Positions 28,307 to 38,154 of a stretch of 64,000 nt of DNA are shown here, piece after piece. Both the position numbers and the translations under genes were made by a program. The DNA lies in contig JAJEHD010000021.1 in NCBI GenBank assembly GCA_022819505.1, forward strand, positions 124,001 through 188,000. Direction: 5' to 3'. Source of the DNA: Acidimicrobiia bacterium. Its GTDB lineage: Bacteria > Actinomycetota > Acidimicrobiia > Acidimicrobiales > Aldehydirespiratoraceae. The number at the start of each line of letters is the position of its first letter. Within the stretch, counting starts at the first letter, position 1. The notes beneath the pieces were generated by a model. It searched no databases. It had not been told where the DNA came from and saw only the letters and a list, made by a program, of their open reading frames with translations.

Positions 28307-29071
28307 CTACCGGGGTACCGGCAGGCTCGCGGTCTCCAGAAGCCGGTCGGTCAGGGATTCGACCGCATGCCACACGCTGGTGGCCTCGTCGCGCTCGAGA
28401 GGGATTCCCATCCGGTCGGAGTCGACGACCTGGGGGCTAGCGGGAACCACCACGTCGAGGGGCACGTCGTGGTCGGCGCACAGCCGGGCCAGGAGATCCT
28501 GCTGGTCGCCGCCCACCTTGTTGCCCGCACCGATCCACGCAGCGATGCCGAGTTCTCGGGCCAAGGCAATGGTCCGCTTGGCGGTGATGACCGCCTTGAG
28601 GCTGGGCTCCATCACCAGCACCAGCACATCGGCGTGAGCCAGCGTTCCGCCGGAGCGGCTGAGATGCTCGATGCCCGCCTCCATGTCGACGATGGTGTCG
28701 TCGGTCTCGGTGTCGAGGGCCTCGCCCAGCAGGCTCCGCACGGTGGCGTGACCGCCGCAGGTGCATCCCGCGGCGGCCTCGGTCACCCGCAACGCCGACA
28801 TCACCGTCACGCCCGAAGGGGTCTCCGCCGCGTAGTCGGCCATCAACTCGCCGACGGTCAGGTCACCCCGGGTGCCGACGACGATCGACCTCGGCACGGT
28901 CGGCAGAGCCTCGGTTGCGCTGGAGTCGAGTCCCAGCGACAGTCCCAGGTTGGGGTTGGAGTCCGTATCCACGGCCAGCACCCGCCGGCCGCGCTCCGCC
29001 AGCGACCGGGCCAGCAGCGCGCTCAGGGTGGTTTTGCCCACGCCGCCCTTTCCCACGACTCCGATCTTCAT
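28307..29071 (-). CDS. CooC-like ATPase with CxC motif
   Basis: 254 residues: GKGGVGKTT, AVDTDSNPNLGLSLG, then Cys103-Thr-Cys105 in AGCTCGGHATVRSLLG, VDMEAGIEHLSRSGG as Walker B, and GNKVGG. It is the closest in-window relative of the TGA-containing gene at 38151-38885 and provides the template for its CxC site. It lies 42 nt downstream of hypF on the same strand. Likely a nickel-handling maturation ATPase. Confidence 0.88.
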   Translation of the reverse strand: MKIGVVGKGGVGKTTLSALLARSLAERGRRVLAVDTDSNPNLGLSLGLDSSATEALPTVPRSIVVGTRGDLTVGELMADYAAETPSGVTVMSALRVTEAAAGCTCGGHATVRSLLGEALDTETDDTIVDMEAGIEHLSRSGGTLAHADVLVLVMEPSLKAVITAKRTIALARELGIAAWIGAGNKVGGDQQDLLARLCADHDVPLDVVVPASPQVVDSDRMGIPLERDEATSVWHAVESLTDRLLETASLPVPR

Positions 29072-29113
29072 GGTCCCAACGCTCCGTCTTCCAGCCGCTC
29101 GACGAGCGAAACG

Positions 29114-31375
29114 CTAGCGGCGACCAGCCAGCATGGCCCGTCCCACCGCTGCCTGGCCGAGCGAGATGCCGCCGTCGTTCGGGGGGATTTGGCGGTGGCG
29201 GAGGACCTCGAAGCCGGACTGCTCCAGGTCGGGCACCACCAGCTCCACCAAGAGGCGGTTCTGGAAGACGCCGCCGGAGAGGGCGACGCTCGACAGCCCG
29301 GTCGAGTCCCGGGCGTGTCGGGCTGCGGCGAGCGTCGCGTCGGCCACCCAGCGATGGAAGCCGCCCGAGACCCGGCCCGCCCCGACTCTGGCCTGCAGGT
29401 CCTCGACCACCGCGGCGATCAGCGGTGACGTCTCGATCAACGCCGGACCGTCCCCGCTCGTCTCCACCGGGTACCGCCTCGAAACCGGTCCAGCGGCGTG
29501 CTCCAGGCGCACCGCGGCCTGACCCTCGTAGGTTGCCGTCTCGACGAGGCCGCACAACGCCGCCACCGAGTCGAACAACCGGCCCATCGACGTGGTGAGC
29601 ATCGACTGACCCTCCCGGCACTGGTCCAGAACCTGGCGAGCGTCCTCGATGTGATCGGTCGCGCAGGTGAGGTCGGGCAACTCCGGGCCGAACGTCTCGT
29701 GGAGATGGGCCAGCGCCATGCGCCAGGGTTGGCGCACCGCCGCGCTGCCTCCCGGCATGGGCACTGGACGGAGGTGGGCGACGCGCTCGTAGCCGCCTGC
29801 GTCGCCCACGAGGATCTCGCCGCCCCACAGGGTGCCGTCGGCACCCCAGCCCATGCCGTCGAACATCACGCCGATGGCCGGACCCCCGAAGCCCGTGTCG
29901 ACCAGGCAGGACGCCAGGTGGGCGTGGTGATGCTGCACGCCCAGCCGGGGCGCGAGGTCGACGCTGGCCGCGAACTTGGTCGACAGGTACTCGGGGTGCA
30001 GGTCGTGCACCACCAGCTCCGGAGCGGTCCGGGTCAGCTCCAGCAGGTCGGCCACCGCATTCTCGAAGGCGGCCAGAGCGGCCGGATGCTCCAAGTCGCC
30101 GAGGTGCACCGACATGTGGGCGTCGGCCCCCAGGGCCAGGCAGACCGTGCTCTTGAGCTCGGCGCCCACCGCCAGCACGGGCGGGCCGCCGCGGTCGAGC
30201 CGCACCGTGCCCGGCGCGTAGCCCCGCGCCCGCCGCAGCAGCTGGAAGCCGCCGTGCACGACATGGCCCACCGAGTCGTCGGCTCGGCGCTCGATCCTCC
30301 GGTTGTGGACCAGGACGGCGTCGGCGATGTCGCCCAGATCGGGTTGGACGCGGGCGTCGTCGGTGACGATGGGCTCGTCGGAGCGGTTGCCGCTGGTGCA
30401 CACCAGCGGGAGGCCCATCGCCTCGATCAGCAGCGCGTGCAGGGGTGTGGCGGGGAGCATCACCCCCAGCAGGCGGGTGTCCGGTGCCACCTCGGTGGCT
30501 ATGGGGACGGACTCTGTCCGGGGCGCCAGCACGATGGGCGCCGCCGGTCCGCTCAGAGCACGGCAGGCCAGGTCGTCGAGGTCGACGAGGGCCCGGGCCG
30601 CCTCTACCGAGGCGACCAGCAGCGCGAACGGCTTCTCCTCGCGGTGCTTGCGCTGTCGCAGCCGGGCCACCGCGGCGCCGTCGTCGGCCCGGCACGCCAG
30701 CTGGTAGCCGCCGACACCTTTGATGGCGACGATGCGACCCGCCCTCAGCAGGTCGGCTGCTGCTTCGATCGGGTCGCCGTCGATGGCTCCTCCGGCCATC
30801 GTCTCCAACGACAGGGCCGGCCCGCAGGCGCCACAGCACACCGCTTGGGCGTGATGGCGGCGGTCGGCGGGGTCCCGGTACTCGGCTTCGCAGGCCTCGC
30901 ACAGCTCGAAAGCCGCCATCGAAGTGCGCTCGCGGTCATAGGGCAGGCTCCGCACGACGGTGAAGCGGGGTCCGCAGTCGGTGCAGCAGGTGAAGGCGTA
31001 CCGGTAGCGGCGCCCCGCCGGATCGGCGACATCGGCGAGACAGGCCTCACAGGCCGCCACATCGGGAGGCACCGTTCCGGCGACCGTGCCCGAGCCGGAC
31101 TCGCTGACCGCGATCGCGAAGCCCTGCTCGCCCTCGATCGCGGCCACGGCGGCAGAGCGGACCGAGTCGATCCGGGCCAGCGGCGGAGCCTCAGCGACCA
31201 GTCGCGTCTCGAATGAGTCCAGGTCGGCTGCGCGACCCTGGATCTCGCACCAGACGCCGTCGTCGTCGTTGCCCACGGCACCCGTCAACGACAGGCTCCC
31301 TGCCAGCCGATGCAGGTAGGGCCGGAACCCCACGCCCTGGACAGTGCCCGCTATGCGCAAGCGTCGGCGCCCCAT
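29114..31375 (-). CDS. hypF: Carbamoyltransferase HypF
   Basis: 753 residues, normal length. Domains in order: acylphosphatase (GTVQGVGFRPYLHRLAG, residues 1-90); zinc fingers (CEACLADVADP, CCTDCGPRFT, CEACEAEYRDP, CCGACGP, about 105-190); YrdC-like (KGVGGYQLACRADD onward); and a Kae1-like C-terminus (GVQHHHAHLASCL, FDGMGWGADGTLWGGEIL). It makes the carbamoyl group that HypE converts to cyanide. ATG 31375 is chosen because the acylphosphatase domain starts there. It is divergent from the ABC transporter, with the shared palindrome at 31450-31470 between them. Confidence 0.96.
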   Translation of the reverse strand: MGRRRLRIAGTVQGVGFRPYLHRLAGSLSLTGAVGNDDDGVWCEIQGRAADLDSFETRLVAEAPPLARIDSVRSAAVAAIEGEQGFAIAVSESGSGTVAGTVPPDVAACEACLADVADPAGRRYRYAFTCCTDCGPRFTVVRSLPYDRERTSMAAFELCEACEAEYRDPADRRHHAQAVCCGACGPALSLETMAGGAIDGDPIEAAADLLRAGRIVAIKGVGGYQLACRADDGAAVARLRQRKHREEKPFALLVASVEAARALVDLDDLACRALSGPAAPIVLAPRTESVPIATEVAPDTRLLGVMLPATPLHALLIEAMGLPLVCTSGNRSDEPIVTDDARVQPDLGDIADAVLVHNRRIERRADDSVGHVVHGGFQLLRRARGYAPGTVRLDRGGPPVLAVGAELKSTVCLALGADAHMSVHLGDLEHPAALAAFENAVADLLELTRTAPELVVHDLHPEYLSTKFAASVDLAPRLGVQHHHAHLASCLVDTGFGGPAIGVMFDGMGWGADGTLWGGEILVGDAGGYERVAHLRPVPMPGGSAAVRQPWRMALAHLHETFGPELPDLTCATDHIEDARQVLDQCREGQSMLTTSMGRLFDSVAALCGLVETATYEGQAAVRLEHAAGPVSRRYPVETSGDGPALIETSPLIAAVVEDLQARVGAGRVSGGFHRWVADATLAAARHARDSTGLSSVALSGGVFQNRLLVELVVPDLEQSGFEVLRHRQIPPNDGGISLGQAAVGRAMLAGRR

Positions 31376-31449
31376 CTGACCGACGCTACCTGCGCTGCAG
31401 CCACCCCTTCGGCGGCCGCCGGCGCACTCGCCTCCTGGCGTTACCTTTG

Positions 31450-31470
31450 CTAGATGTGGATTACACATAG
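31450..31470 (+). promoter_or_regulatory. Putative operator, copy 2 (hypF / ABC transporter)
   Basis: CTAGATGT-GGATT-ACACATAG, an 8-5-8 imperfect palindrome in the intergenic region between divergent hypF (start 31375) and the binding-protein gene (start 31560). It matches the copies at 21238 and 38919 at nearly all half-site positions. It sits 90 nt upstream of the plus-strand gene and 75 nt from the hypF start. Confidence 0.72.
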
Positions 31471-31559
31471 TGGATTCTGCTGGCTCGGCCGGTATCTCTA
31501 TTCCGTCACATTTCTGCGCGCTGCTGTCGGCAGACCAGCGCACCACGAAAGGACTGATA

Positions 31560-33335
31560 ATGCGACGACTGAGTCTGATCGGTGTGATCCTCGCTTTGGC
31601 GCTACTGGCAGCGTCCTGCGGCGACGATGGCAGCGACGAGCCGATATCTCAGCCGGCCGAGCCTGCAGTCGAGGCGTCTGCTGCGGAGTCCGAGCCAGCG
31701 AGTGAGGCGCCCGCTGACGAGCCCGAGCCGGCTGCAGAGCCGGAGCCCGCAGCCGAGGAGTCCGCCGCGGAGCCCGAGCCGGCGGCTGAGGAGCCGGCTG
31801 CGGAGGCGGAACCGGCGGCTGAGGAGCCCGCAGCCGAGGACTCGCGCCGCGGCGGAACGCTGGTCATCGCGCTCTCCGACGATCCCGGCCACTTCAACCC
31901 CGGCATCACCACCGGGTTCAACGTGCACGCCGTAACCGGCTCGATCTTCAACGGGCTGGTCGAGCTCGACGACAACGCCAACCCCCATCCCGACCTGGCC
32001 GAGAGATGGGACGTCAGCGACGACAGCACCCAGTACACGTTCCACCTCGTCGAGGGCGTGCGCTGGCACGACGGCGAGCCCATGACCTCAGCCGATGTGA
32101 AGTTCACCTTTGAGAACGTCCTGCTGCACTACCACTCGCGCACCCGGGGCGGGCTCAGCGGCATCCTCGAGTCGATCGACACGCCCGACGACACCACAGT
32201 CGTGTTCAACTTCACGCAGCCCTACGCGGCCCTGCTGCAGCGGCTCAACTCCACTGAGGCGCCCATCCTCCCCAAGCACATCTACGAGGGCGTCGACGAC
32301 GTGCAGACCGCGGATGCCAACCTCACGCCGGTGGGCACCGGCCCGTTCAAGCTGGAGTCCTACGACATCGACAATGAGATCACGCTGGTCCGCAACGACG
32401 ACTACTTCAAGGCGGGCCTGCCGTATCTCGACCGGGTGGTCATGAGGGTGATCCCCGACCAGAACACCCAGGTGCTGGCCCTGGAGGAGGGCGAGGTCGA
32501 CTACATCTGGCGGGTTCCGGGCGGCGACATCGAACGCCTGAGCGGCGTCGACTCGATCGTCCTGCACGGCGTCAACAGCGGTCCCGGCGGCGGTTTCTGC
32601 ATCCCGACGCTCACCTTCAACTCCGAGCGCGACGTCTTCAGCGACCTCCGGGTGCGCCAGGCCATAGCCCATGCCGTCAACCGCGACCAGATGCTGGCCC
32701 AGGTGATCTTCGGACAGGGCCGGGTGGCCACTGGGCCGATCAACAGCCAGATGGCCTTCGCCTACAGCGACGACGTCACCACCTACGCCTACGACGTCGA
32801 CCGGGCCAACGCACTGCTCGACGAGGCCGGGTATGCCTCCGGCGGGACCCGCTTCACCATCGACCTGCTGGTGTTCAGCTTCGGCGACTTTCCCAAGTAC
32901 GGCGAGGTCATGCGGCAGAACCTCGCCGAGGTCGGCATCGAGGTGGAGGTCATGCCTCTGGACCGCAGCGCCTTCATCCCGAGGGTGTTCGGTGAGCGCG
33001 ACTTCGACACCAACATCATCAGCTACTGCAACAACACCGATCCCTCCATCGGCGTGGCCCGCATGTACATCTCCAGCAACATCGGCGACATCCCGTTCTC
33101 CAACGGGGCGGCCTACGTGAATCCGGCCATCGACGTCCTCTTCGATGAGGCGGCCAGCACTCCCGACGTCGCCCGGCGGGGCGAGCTCTACGGCGAGATC
33201 CAGCGGATCCTCACCGCCGAGCTGCCGTACCTGTGGCTGGTCGAGACCAGGTTCACCGCCGGTTCGGGCGCCAACGTCGGAGGGCTCCAGCCCAACTCCG
33301 GTCACGTCGCCGAGACCGCCTACTTCGAGGAGTAG
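31560..33335 (+). CDS. ABC transporter solute-binding lipoprotein, family 5 (peptide/nickel type)
   Basis: 591 residues from ATG 31560 (AAAGGA box upstream). A lipoprotein signal ends in LLAASCGDD. A low-complexity linker of EPA/EEPA repeats runs to about residue 95, then the SBP_bac_5 domain (GTLVIALSDDPGHFNPG, DLAERWDVSDDSTQYTFHL, GTGPFKLESYD). The family binds oligopeptides, nickel chelates, haem or opines. The shared operator and the hydrogenase context make a nickel complex the most attractive ligand, but no residue proves it. Confidence 0.9.
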   Translation: MRRLSLIGVILALALLAASCGDDGSDEPISQPAEPAVEASAAESEPASEAPADEPEPAAEPEPAAEESAAEPEPAAEEPAAEAEPAAEEPAAEDSRRGGTLVIALSDDPGHFNPGITTGFNVHAVTGSIFNGLVELDDNANPHPDLAERWDVSDDSTQYTFHLVEGVRWHDGEPMTSADVKFTFENVLLHYHSRTRGGLSGILESIDTPDDTTVVFNFTQPYAALLQRLNSTEAPILPKHIYEGVDDVQTADANLTPVGTGPFKLESYDIDNEITLVRNDDYFKAGLPYLDRVVMRVIPDQNTQVLALEEGEVDYIWRVPGGDIERLSGVDSIVLHGVNSGPGGGFCIPTLTFNSERDVFSDLRVRQAIAHAVNRDQMLAQVIFGQGRVATGPINSQMAFAYSDDVTTYAYDVDRANALLDEAGYASGGTRFTIDLLVFSFGDFPKYGEVMRQNLAEVGIEVEVMPLDRSAFIPRVFGERDFDTNIISYCNNTDPSIGVARMYISSNIGDIPFSNGAAYVNPAIDVLFDEAASTPDVARRGELYGEIQRILTAELPYLWLVETRFTAGSGANVGGLQPNSGHVAETAYFEE

Positions 33336-33463
33336 CGGGACAGATCACGACCCGCCGCCCCGGTCCCGGTACTTCGCTGCCGCGGCCGGGGCGGCGGTTG
33401 TATCTGCTAGAACGCGGGATCCGGGCCGCCGGAGGGCGCTCGGGCTGTCGAGAGGAGGCGCTG

Positions 33464-34429
33464 GTGGTCCGGTACACCGTGAGACGCCTCCTGCAGGCCG
33501 TGCCGCTCGTGTTCGGCGCGGCGGTGGTGACCTGGATCCTGATCCACGCAGCACCCGGCGATCCGATCGTCGCTCTCGCCGGCGAGGACGGCGACGCCGG
33601 CTACTACGCGATGATGCGAGAGCGCTTCGGGCTCGACCGCCCGCTGCACGAGCAGCTCTTCGTCTACCTGGGCCGGCTCGCTCAGGGCGATCTGGGGTTC
33701 TCGTACCGGCAGAACCGGTCGGCGGTGAGCGTGATCCTCGACCAGCTGCCGGCCACCCTGCTGCTGATGGTCCCGGCGCTGGCCGTGGCCTCCGTCATCG
33801 GTATCAGCGTGGGGACCCTCGCCGCGGCCCGCAAGAACTCGGCGCTGGACAACACCGCCCGCACCGCCACCCTGCTGGGCCACGCCGTGCCGGTCTTCTG
33901 GCTCTCGCAGGTGCTGCTGCTGCTGTTCGCGCTGCGCTTCGACTGGTTCCCGGTCCAGGGCCGCAGCGACGCCCGCGCCGGCTACGAGGGGTTCCGGGCG
34001 CTGCTCGACGTCGGCCACCACATGGTGCTGCCCATCGCCGCGCTGGTGACGGTGTACGTGCCGCCGATCATGCGGGTCACCAGAGCCGCGGTGATCGAGA
34101 ACCTCGATGAGATGTACATACGGGCCGCCCGGGCCCGGGGCCAGTCGCGCCGCCGGGTGCTGATCCGCCACGCCCTTCCCAACGCCATGCTGCCCATAGT
34201 CACCGTGATCGGGAGCCAGATCGGCTTCATGTTCGCCGGCTCGGTCCTGGTCGAGACGGTGTTCGCCTGGCCCGGGCTCGGCCGGCTGCTGCTGAGCGCC
34301 ATCCTGGCCCGCGACTTCGCCATCATCACCGCGATGCTGCTGATGCTGTCGGTGACCATCATCCTGATGAACCTCATCACCGACCTCGTGTACTCGCTCC
34401 TGGACCCGCGGGTGCGGCATGGCACTTGA
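33464..34429 (+). CDS. ABC transporter permease (DppB/NikB-like)
   Basis: 321 residues from GTG 33464, chosen for the GAGGAGG box 6 nt upstream and the typical VRYTVRRLLQAVPLVFGAAV opening. Six membrane helices. The EAA-type cytoplasmic loop (YIRAARARGQSRRRVLIRHA) contacts the ATPase. FAWPGLGRLLLSAI is typical of the family. First permease of the peptide/nickel-type importer. Confidence 0.92.
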   Translation: MVRYTVRRLLQAVPLVFGAAVVTWILIHAAPGDPIVALAGEDGDAGYYAMMRERFGLDRPLHEQLFVYLGRLAQGDLGFSYRQNRSAVSVILDQLPATLLLMVPALAVASVIGISVGTLAAARKNSALDNTARTATLLGHAVPVFWLSQVLLLLFALRFDWFPVQGRSDARAGYEGFRALLDVGHHMVLPIAALVTVYVPPIMRVTRAAVIENLDEMYIRAARARGQSRRRVLIRHALPNAMLPIVTVIGSQIGFMFAGSVLVETVFAWPGLGRLLLSAILARDFAIITAMLLMLSVTIILMNLITDLVYSLLDPRVRHGT

Positions 34430-35357
34430 GGGGCGGGCCGCGGGGCCGGTCACGCTCAGAGAACGGGCCGCCTCCGGCCCCGGCCGGGGCCGCCCGGGCC
34501 GCTCCAGTGCCCGGGCGGCACGGGGCTCCTGGAGGCGGTTCGCGTCCAACCCGGTGGCGGTCGTCGGGCTCGTGCTGACGGTCCTGTTCGTGCTGGTCGC
34601 CGCGCTGACCTCCGTCATCGCTCCCACCGACCCGTTCTCGTTCGCGGGAACGCCCTTCGAGCCGCCCTCGGCCAAGCACTGGCTCGGCACCGACGACCTG
34701 GGACGCGACGTTCTCGCGGGCGTGGTCCACGGCGCCCGCACCAGCCTGCTGGTGGGGGTGGCGGTGGCCGGCGCATCGCTGGTCATCGGCACCGTCGTGG
34801 GCGGCGTGGCCGGATTCGCGGGCGGCAAGGTCGACGACCTGCTGATGCGCCTGACCGAGCTCTCGCAGGTCCTGCCCCGGTTCTTCCTGGCGCTCACGGT
34901 GGTGGCCCTGTTCGGCCCCGGCCTGACGAACATGGTTCTCGTCCTGGCGCTGACATCGTGGGAGTTGACCGCCCGGGTGGCCCGCTCGGGGGTTCTGGCC
35001 GTCAAGGAGCTCGAGTACGTGACCGCGGCCGAGGCGCTGGGCTCGTCGCCGGGGCGCAACCTGCGCACGCATGTGCTGCCCAACACGATCGCGCCGGTGG
35101 TGGCGCTGGCGTCGCTGCAGGTAGGCGGGGCCATCCTGATCGAGGCCAGCTTGAGCTTCCTGGGGCTGGGCGACCCCAACGTGATCAGCTGGGGCTACAT
35201 GCTCAACAACGCCCAGTCGTTCGTACGGCGGGCCTGGTGGATGTCGGTCTTCCCCGGCCTGGCCATCGCGGTGGCAGTGTTGGGCGTCAACCTGCTGGGC
35301 GACGCCCTCAACGACTTCTGGAACCCGAGATCCCGTTCGGGGGGAGAATCGGGATGA
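34419..35357 (+). CDS. ABC transporter permease (DppC/NikC-like)
   Basis: 312 residues. A hydrophilic N-terminus of about 40 residues rich in Arg/Gly precedes six helices. LGTDDLGRDVLAGVVHGARTS is the DppC hallmark, and YVTAAEALGSSPGRNLRTHV is the coupling loop. It overlaps the first permease by 11 nt and the ATPase gene by 4 nt. Confidence 0.92.
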   Translation: MALEGRAAGPVTLRERAASGPGRGRPGRSSARAARGSWRRFASNPVAVVGLVLTVLFVLVAALTSVIAPTDPFSFAGTPFEPPSAKHWLGTDDLGRDVLAGVVHGARTSLLVGVAVAGASLVIGTVVGGVAGFAGGKVDDLLMRLTELSQVLPRFFLALTVVALFGPGLTNMVLVLALTSWELTARVARSGVLAVKELEYVTAAEALGSSPGRNLRTHVLPNTIAPVVALASLQVGGAILIEASLSFLGLGDPNVISWGYMLNNAQSFVRRAWWMSVFPGLAIAVAVLGVNLLGDALNDFWNPRSRSGGESG

Positions 35358-36331
35358 CCGAGCCGCTGCTCACGGTCGAAGGTCTCCGCACCCATTTCTT
35401 TGTTGACGCCGGGGTGGTCAAGGCGGTTGACGGGGTCAGCTTCGAGATCCGTCGGGGCGAGGTCGTGGGCCTGGTGGGGGAGTCCGGATGCGGAAAGACG
35501 GTTACGTCGCTGTCGATTGCCGGCCTCATCGAACCGCCCGCGCGGATCGTCGAAGGGTCGGTGCGATTCGACGGGACCGAGTTGGTGGGAGCACCCGAGC
35601 GGGTGCTCAACTCGGTGCGGGGCCCCAGGATCGCCATGATCTTCCAGCAGCCCCGAGCCTCGCTGGATCCCGTCATGTCGGTGGGGCGCCAGATCGGCCA
35701 GGCTCTCAAGTCCGGCACCGCCCTGGACCGGTCCGCCCGCCGCCGCCGGGCGGTCGAGCTGCTCGACCGGGTCGGCATCTCCGACCCCGACCGCCGGGTC
35801 AGGGAGTACCCGCACCAGCTGTCGGGCGGGATGGCTCAGCGAGTGATGATCGCCATCGCCCTGGCCGGTGAGCCCGACCTGCTCATCGCGGATGAGCCCA
35901 CCACCGCGCTCGACGTCACCGTGCAGGCGCAGATTCTCGAGCTGCTGCAGGAACTGCAGACAGCCAACGACATGGCCGTCATCCTCGTCACCCACGACCT
36001 GGGAGTCGTCGCGGAGATCGCCGACCGGGCCGCGGTGATGTACGCCGGACGGATCGTCGAGGAGTGCTCCGTGTCGGAGCTGTACGACGCGCCGCTGCAT
36101 CCCTACACCGTGGGGCTAATGGAGTCCCGGCCGGCGGCGTCGCATTCCAAGAGCCGCCTGCGGGTGATACCGGGCAGCGTGCCCGTGCCCGTCGACCTTC
36201 CGGTGGGGTGCAGCTTCGCGCCCCGCTGCGACGCACGGGCCGCCAACAACCTGACGGTGTGCACCGAACAGGCGCCCCAGCCGGTGTCGCCCCGGGATGG
36301 GCACCGCGTGAGGTGCTGGCTCCATGAGTAG
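35354..36331 (+). CDS. ABC transporter ATP-binding protein (DppD/NikD-like)
   Basis: 325 residues: Walker [27 protein letters not shown], signature LSGGMAQRV and Walker [13 protein letters not shown]. The C-terminal oligopeptide-type extension carries the Cys-containing cluster region ([20 protein letters not shown]). Partner of the DppF-like ATPase encoded next, which it overlaps by 8 nt. Confidence 0.93.
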   Translation: MTEPLLTVEGLRTHFFVDAGVVKAVDGVSFEIRRGEVVGLVGESGCGKTVTSLSIAGLIEPPARIVEGSVRFDGTELVGAPERVLNSVRGPRIAMIFQQPRASLDPVMSVGRQIGQALKSGTALDRSARRRRAVELLDRVGISDPDRRVREYPHQLSGGMAQRVMIAIALAGEPDLLIADEPTTALDVTVQAQILELLQELQTANDMAVILVTHDLGVVAEIADRAAVMYAGRIVEECSVSELYDAPLHPYTVGLMESRPAASHSKSRLRVIPGSVPVPVDLPVGCSFAPRCDARAANNLTVCTEQAPQPVSPRDGHRVRCWLHE

Positions 36332-37331
36332 CGCTCCGGCGAACGAGCCGACCGCCACCGCGGAGGCGGCGCTGCTGGAGGTCACCGACCTCGTCAAGCA
36401 CTACCGGATCCGCTCAGGGGGGGCGATGTCCCGCCCAGGCGGATCACTCCGAGCGGTCGACGGGGTCAGCTTCCGTGTCGGTGCCGGCGAGACGCTCGGG
36501 CTGGTGGGCGAGTCCGGTGGCGGCAAGACGACGGTGGGTCTCAGCGTCCTGCGCCTCGTCCAGCCCAGCGGCGGCACGGTGAGCTTCGAGGGCCGCGATG
36601 TGCTCGCCGCCGGCCGGGCCGAGTTGAAGGCGCTCCGGCGGCGGATGCAGATCGTGTTCCAGGACCCGATCGGCGCGCTGGATCCCCGCAAGAGCGTCGG
36701 CGACAGCGTGGCCGAGGGACTGAGGATCCAGGGCCTGGCGCCGCGAGCTGAGGCGCGCCGGCGGGCCGTCGAAGTCCTCGACCGTGTGGGGCTCACCGCG
36801 GCCCAGGCCGGCAGCCTGCCCCACGAACTGTCGGGCGGTCAGCTCCAGAGGGTCGGTATCGCCCGGGCCCTGGTGCTCGATCCTCGCCTCGTCGTCTGTG
36901 ACGAGCCCGTGTCGGCCCTCGACGTGTCGATCCAGGCTCAGATCATCAACCTGCTGCTGGACCTGCAGGCCGAGCGCGGTCTCGCCTACCTGTTCATCGC
37001 CCACGATCTGGCGCTGGTGCGGCACATCTCGGACCGGGTCGCGGTCATGTACCTGGGCCGCATCGTCGAGTCGGCCCCGGCCGGGGAGTTGTTCGACAGT
37101 CCGGCCCACCCCTACACGCGGGCGCTGCTGTCGGCTGTCCCCGCGGATCATCCCGCCGCGGCCAGGCAGCGCATAGTGCTGCGGGGCGAGATCCCCAGCG
37201 CCTCCGCGCCGCCGACGGGCTGCCCGTTCGCCCCCAGATGCCCCGACGCGATGGCCAGGTGCAGCGAGCAGGCGCCCGAGTTCAGAGAGATCGCCCCCGG
37301 CCGCTGGGCCGCCTGCTTCCTCAATGACTGA
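36324..37331 (+). CDS. ABC transporter ATP-binding protein (DppF/NikE-like)
   Basis: 335 residues: Walker A GESGGGKTTVG (the usual Cys of GESGCGKS is Gly), FQDPIGALDPRKSV, signature LSGGQLQRVGIARAL, Walker B VVCDEPVSALDVS. The C-terminal oligopeptide extension ends in GCPFAPRCPDAMARC. It completes the five-gene importer and is followed after a short gap by two P-loop ATPase genes in the same direction. Confidence 0.93.
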   Translation: MSSAPANEPTATAEAALLEVTDLVKHYRIRSGGAMSRPGGSLRAVDGVSFRVGAGETLGLVGESGGGKTTVGLSVLRLVQPSGGTVSFEGRDVLAAGRAELKALRRRMQIVFQDPIGALDPRKSVGDSVAEGLRIQGLAPRAEARRRAVEVLDRVGLTAAQAGSLPHELSGGQLQRVGIARALVLDPRLVVCDEPVSALDVSIQAQIINLLLDLQAERGLAYLFIAHDLALVRHISDRVAVMYLGRIVESAPAGELFDSPAHPYTRALLSAVPADHPAAARQRIVLRGEIPSASAPPTGCPFAPRCPDAMARCSEQAPEFREIAPGRWAACFLND

Positions 37332-37377
37332 GGCGCGACCGAAGGATGAGACGGTCTCCCTGGCAGAATCGACGTCG

Positions 37378-38154
37378 ATGATCCGGGTGGCGTTCGTCGG
37401 CAAGGGGGGCGCGGGCAAGTCGACCGTCGCGGGCACGTTCGCCCGGCTGCTGGCCCGCCGCGACCAGCCCGTGCTCGCGCTCGACTCCGATCCGATGCCG
37501 GGGCTCCCCTACTCCCTGGGCGTGGGAGTGGACGATCATCCGATACCCGACGACGTGGTCTTCGCCGGCCCGGAGGGGGGACCCCGATGGGTGCTTCGTC
37601 CCGGCCTGGACGCGGCCGCCATCGTGGACCGGCACGCGGCGCGGTGCCCCGACGGTGTCCGCTACCTGCAGTTCGGCAACCTGTGGGGCCCCGTGACCCG
37701 GCTCCAGCAGGCCCAGCACGCCTGGAGCCAGGTGGTCGCCGAACTCGACCGGGACGCGTGGCACCTGGTCGGCGACCTGCCCGGCGGCACCCGTCAGGCC
37801 ATGTTCGGCTGGGGCAAGTACGCCGACACCGTGTGCGTGGTGGTCGAGCCGACCGTCAAGTCGATGCACACGGCTAGACGCCTGCTGACCCTCCCCGAGG
37901 CCAGGTGGGGACCCTCACGTCTCGTTCTCGTCGTCAACAAGGCCCGCAACGGCTCCGACGCGGACCGCGTCTCGGATCGGCTGGGCCTGGAGCCTGCCGC
38001 GGTCGTCCCCCACGACAGCACCGCCGGAAGCGCCGACCGCCGCGGCGCCGCTCCGCTGGACTCCGCTCCCGGAGGCCCGCTGGCCGTAGCCGTGGATGGC
38101 TTGGTCGACCAGGTCGTGTCGCTCTATGGTCTCGACCGGGAGGTGACGCAATGA
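37378..38154 (+). CDS. MinD/CooC-like P-loop ATPase lacking CxC
   Basis: 258 residues beginning MIRVAFVGKGGAGKST, followed by LALDSDPMPGLPYSLG, LVGDLPGGTRQAMFGWGKYAD where relatives carry the Walker B segment, and VVNKARNG. The Cys-x-Cys of CooC relatives is absent. ATG 37378 puts the P-loop at residue 8, as in its relatives; an in-frame ATG at 37324 overlaps the previous stop and is an alternative. It is translationally coupled (ATGA) to the TGA-containing CooC-like gene. It may act as its partner in a heterodimer. Confidence 0.82.
   Translation: MIRVAFVGKGGAGKSTVAGTFARLLARRDQPVLALDSDPMPGLPYSLGVGVDDHPIPDDVVFAGPEGGPRWVLRPGLDAAAIVDRHAARCPDGVRYLQFGNLWGPVTRLQQAQHAWSQVVAELDRDAWHLVGDLPGGTRQAMFGWGKYADTVCVVVEPTVKSMHTARRLLTLPEARWGPSRLVLVVNKARNGSDADRVSDRLGLEPAAVVPHDSTAGSADRRGAAPLDSAPGGPLAVAVDGLVDQVVSLYGLDREVTQ

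Noticed and set aside
31640..31850. Tandem-looking DNA repeats considered as a CRISPR or VNTR
   Set aside because: They encode the EPA/EEPA linker of the lipoprotein in one frame, with irregular unit length and no spacers.
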